Source: Porphyromonadaceae bacterium W3.11 (GTDB lineage: Bacteria > Bacteroidota > Bacteroidia > Bacteroidales > Porphyromonadaceae). Taken from it: a stretch of DNA of 64,000 bases. Every line of letters begins with the position of its first letter. The first letter of the stretch is position 1. The translations under genes and the position numbers were made by a program. Shown here one piece after another: positions 63,262 to 64,000 of this stretch. The stretch is taken from NCBI GenBank assembly GCA_030434245.1, contig JAUISX010000005.1, positions 223,337 through 287,336 of the forward strand, read 5' to 3'. The notes under the pieces were generated by a model. The model was not told where the DNA came from. It saw only the letters and a program-made list of their open reading frames with translations, and made no database searches.

Positions 63262-64000
63262 TTATAGTTCTCCCGATGCATGACGTGTTGCATGGCAACC
63301 AATGTTTACTGCTACAGGTAGTCCTGCAATGTGTGTAGCTTCTGCTTCAATATGCACATCTAGAGCTGTGGTGTCTCCGCCAAATCCAGCAGGGCCAATA
63401 CCTAGCTTATTGACTCTCTCTAGTAGTTCCTTTTCCATAGCTGCAATATGAGGCTTAGTGCTATTTTCTCCAACAGGGCGAAGAAGTGCCTTCTTCGCAA
63501 GGAATGCACAACGCTCCATAGTACCTCCTATACCTACACCTATGATTAGTGGAGGGCAGGCATTAGCTCCTCCTTCGCTTACTACTTGTAGGATAAAATC
63601 CTTTACACCCTCTTCACCTTGACTAGGTGTTAGCATCTTCAATTGACTCTTATTCTCGCTACCGAAGCCTTTAGGAGATATGTGTATCTCAAATTTATCA
63701 CCAGGAACAATATTGTAGTGGATTACGGCAGGTGTATTATCCTTAGTATTTTCTCTAAGAATAGGATCATTTACCACAGATTTACGGAGGTAACCATCTT
63801 CGTAACCCTCACGTACACCCTGGTTAATAGCATCACCTATAAAACCACCAACGACTTCAACCTCCTGACCCATATTAACAAATACCACGCTCATACCAGT
63901 ATCTTGGCAGAGAGGCTTCTTATTATCACGGGCGATTTCACTATTTTCTAGGAGTGTCCCAAGGATCTCTTGACCCAGAGGAGAACGATCAGAAAGCTTG
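63262..64000 (-). CDS. Class I fumarate hydratase, alpha subunit (N-terminal iron-sulphur domain), partial
   Basis: The frame is open to the window edge, giving at least 246 residues with the N-terminus missing. The segment NKKPLCQDTGMSVVFVNMGQEVEV before the first internal ATG (63894) shows the gene continues upstream. It holds one cluster cysteine in PLCQDTG. GGANACPPLIIGVGIGGTMERCAFLAKKALLRP supplies the cluster-binding GIGGT(M)E region, and GIGPAGFGGDTTALDVHIEA follows. The 4Fe-4S cluster binds the substrate hydroxyl. Fumarase rather than tartrate dehydratase is inferred from context. Confidence 0.9.
   Translation of the reverse strand, partial: KLSDRSPLGQEILGTLLENSEIARDNKKPLCQDTGMSVVFVNMGQEVEVVGGFIGDAINQGVREGYEDGYLRKSVVNDPILRENTKDNTPAVIHYNIVPGDKFEIHISPKGFGSENKSQLKMLTPSQGEEGVKDFILQVVSEGGANACPPLIIGVGIGGTMERCAFLAKKALLRPVGENSTKPHIAAMEKELLERVNKLGIGPAGFGGDTTALDVHIEAEATHIAGLPVAVNIGCHATRHASGEL

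Noticed and set aside
1..64000. CRISPR arrays, rRNA operons and complete tRNA genes
   Set aside because: I saw no regularly spaced repeats, no rRNA sequence and only a tRNA-like 3' end at 6985-7018.

Overview
The window looks like chromosome of an anaerobic member of the Bacteroidota, order Bacteroidales, most likely a Porphyromonas relative. The reasons are the gene families present (hexameric glutamate dehydrogenase, DUF438/PAS and haemerythrin proteins, a TonB-type outer-membrane receptor, KdsB), start sites without Shine-Dalgarno sequences, and many upstream copies of the Bacteroidota -7 promoter element TAnnTTTG. The genus is inferred from gene content, not from a marker gene.

Bases 1 to about 7018 are the right part of an integrative mobilizable element of the NBU type, all on the minus strand: tyrosine integrase, a HEPN-like protein, a coiled-coil protein, a small helix-turn-helix protein (DUF3853), a RepA-like ATPase, a CHC2/Toprim primase and a MobV relaxase cut by the window edge. 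A candidate oriT lies next to the relaxase and iteron-like repeats lie between primase and RepA. The element ends at a sequence resembling the 3' end of a tRNA-Ser gene.

Bases 7019 to about 11400 are an accretion zone: a decayed IS256-type copy, the tail of an IS4-type transposase, an AT-rich GmrSD-type restriction gene, and a cobalamin riboswitch followed by a terminator but no recognisable gene.

Bases 11400 to 18100 hold redox genes: glutamate dehydrogenase and the three-gene proton-translocating transhydrogenase. The transhydrogenase beta subunit is 1022 residues long because its nucleotide-binding domain III occurs four times in tandem. This is the most unusual object in the window.

Bases 18100 to 36800 are core chromosome: TMEM175-type channel, DUF438/PAS protein, an intact IS256-family element with 8-bp target duplication and a duplicated right end, glyA, cysS, the thrS-infC-rpmI-rplT operon, cobalamin adenosyltransferase, an M48 protease, lipoproteins, a four-gene overlapping cluster (NlpC/P60, HAD, TrmH-type methyltransferase, cyclophilin) and rplU-rpmA. 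Bases 36800 to 64000 carry a thioredoxin-like exported protein behind a structured leader, an outer-membrane receptor, a GH13 enzyme, uvrB, a TetR-like regulator and rarA, serC-serA-DUF1015, aspA, MerR-rnz-nadK, a haemerythrin/LuxR pair with hemW, an ABC exporter, kdsB-dnaG, a lipoprotein and a split class I fumarase. Aspartase and fumarase together turn aspartate into fumarate and malate, which with glutamate dehydrogenase and the transhydrogenase fits an amino-acid-fermenting anaerobe.

Dispersed intergenic repeats built from CTATAGGAAA and its complement occur in three gaps, with single copies in two more.
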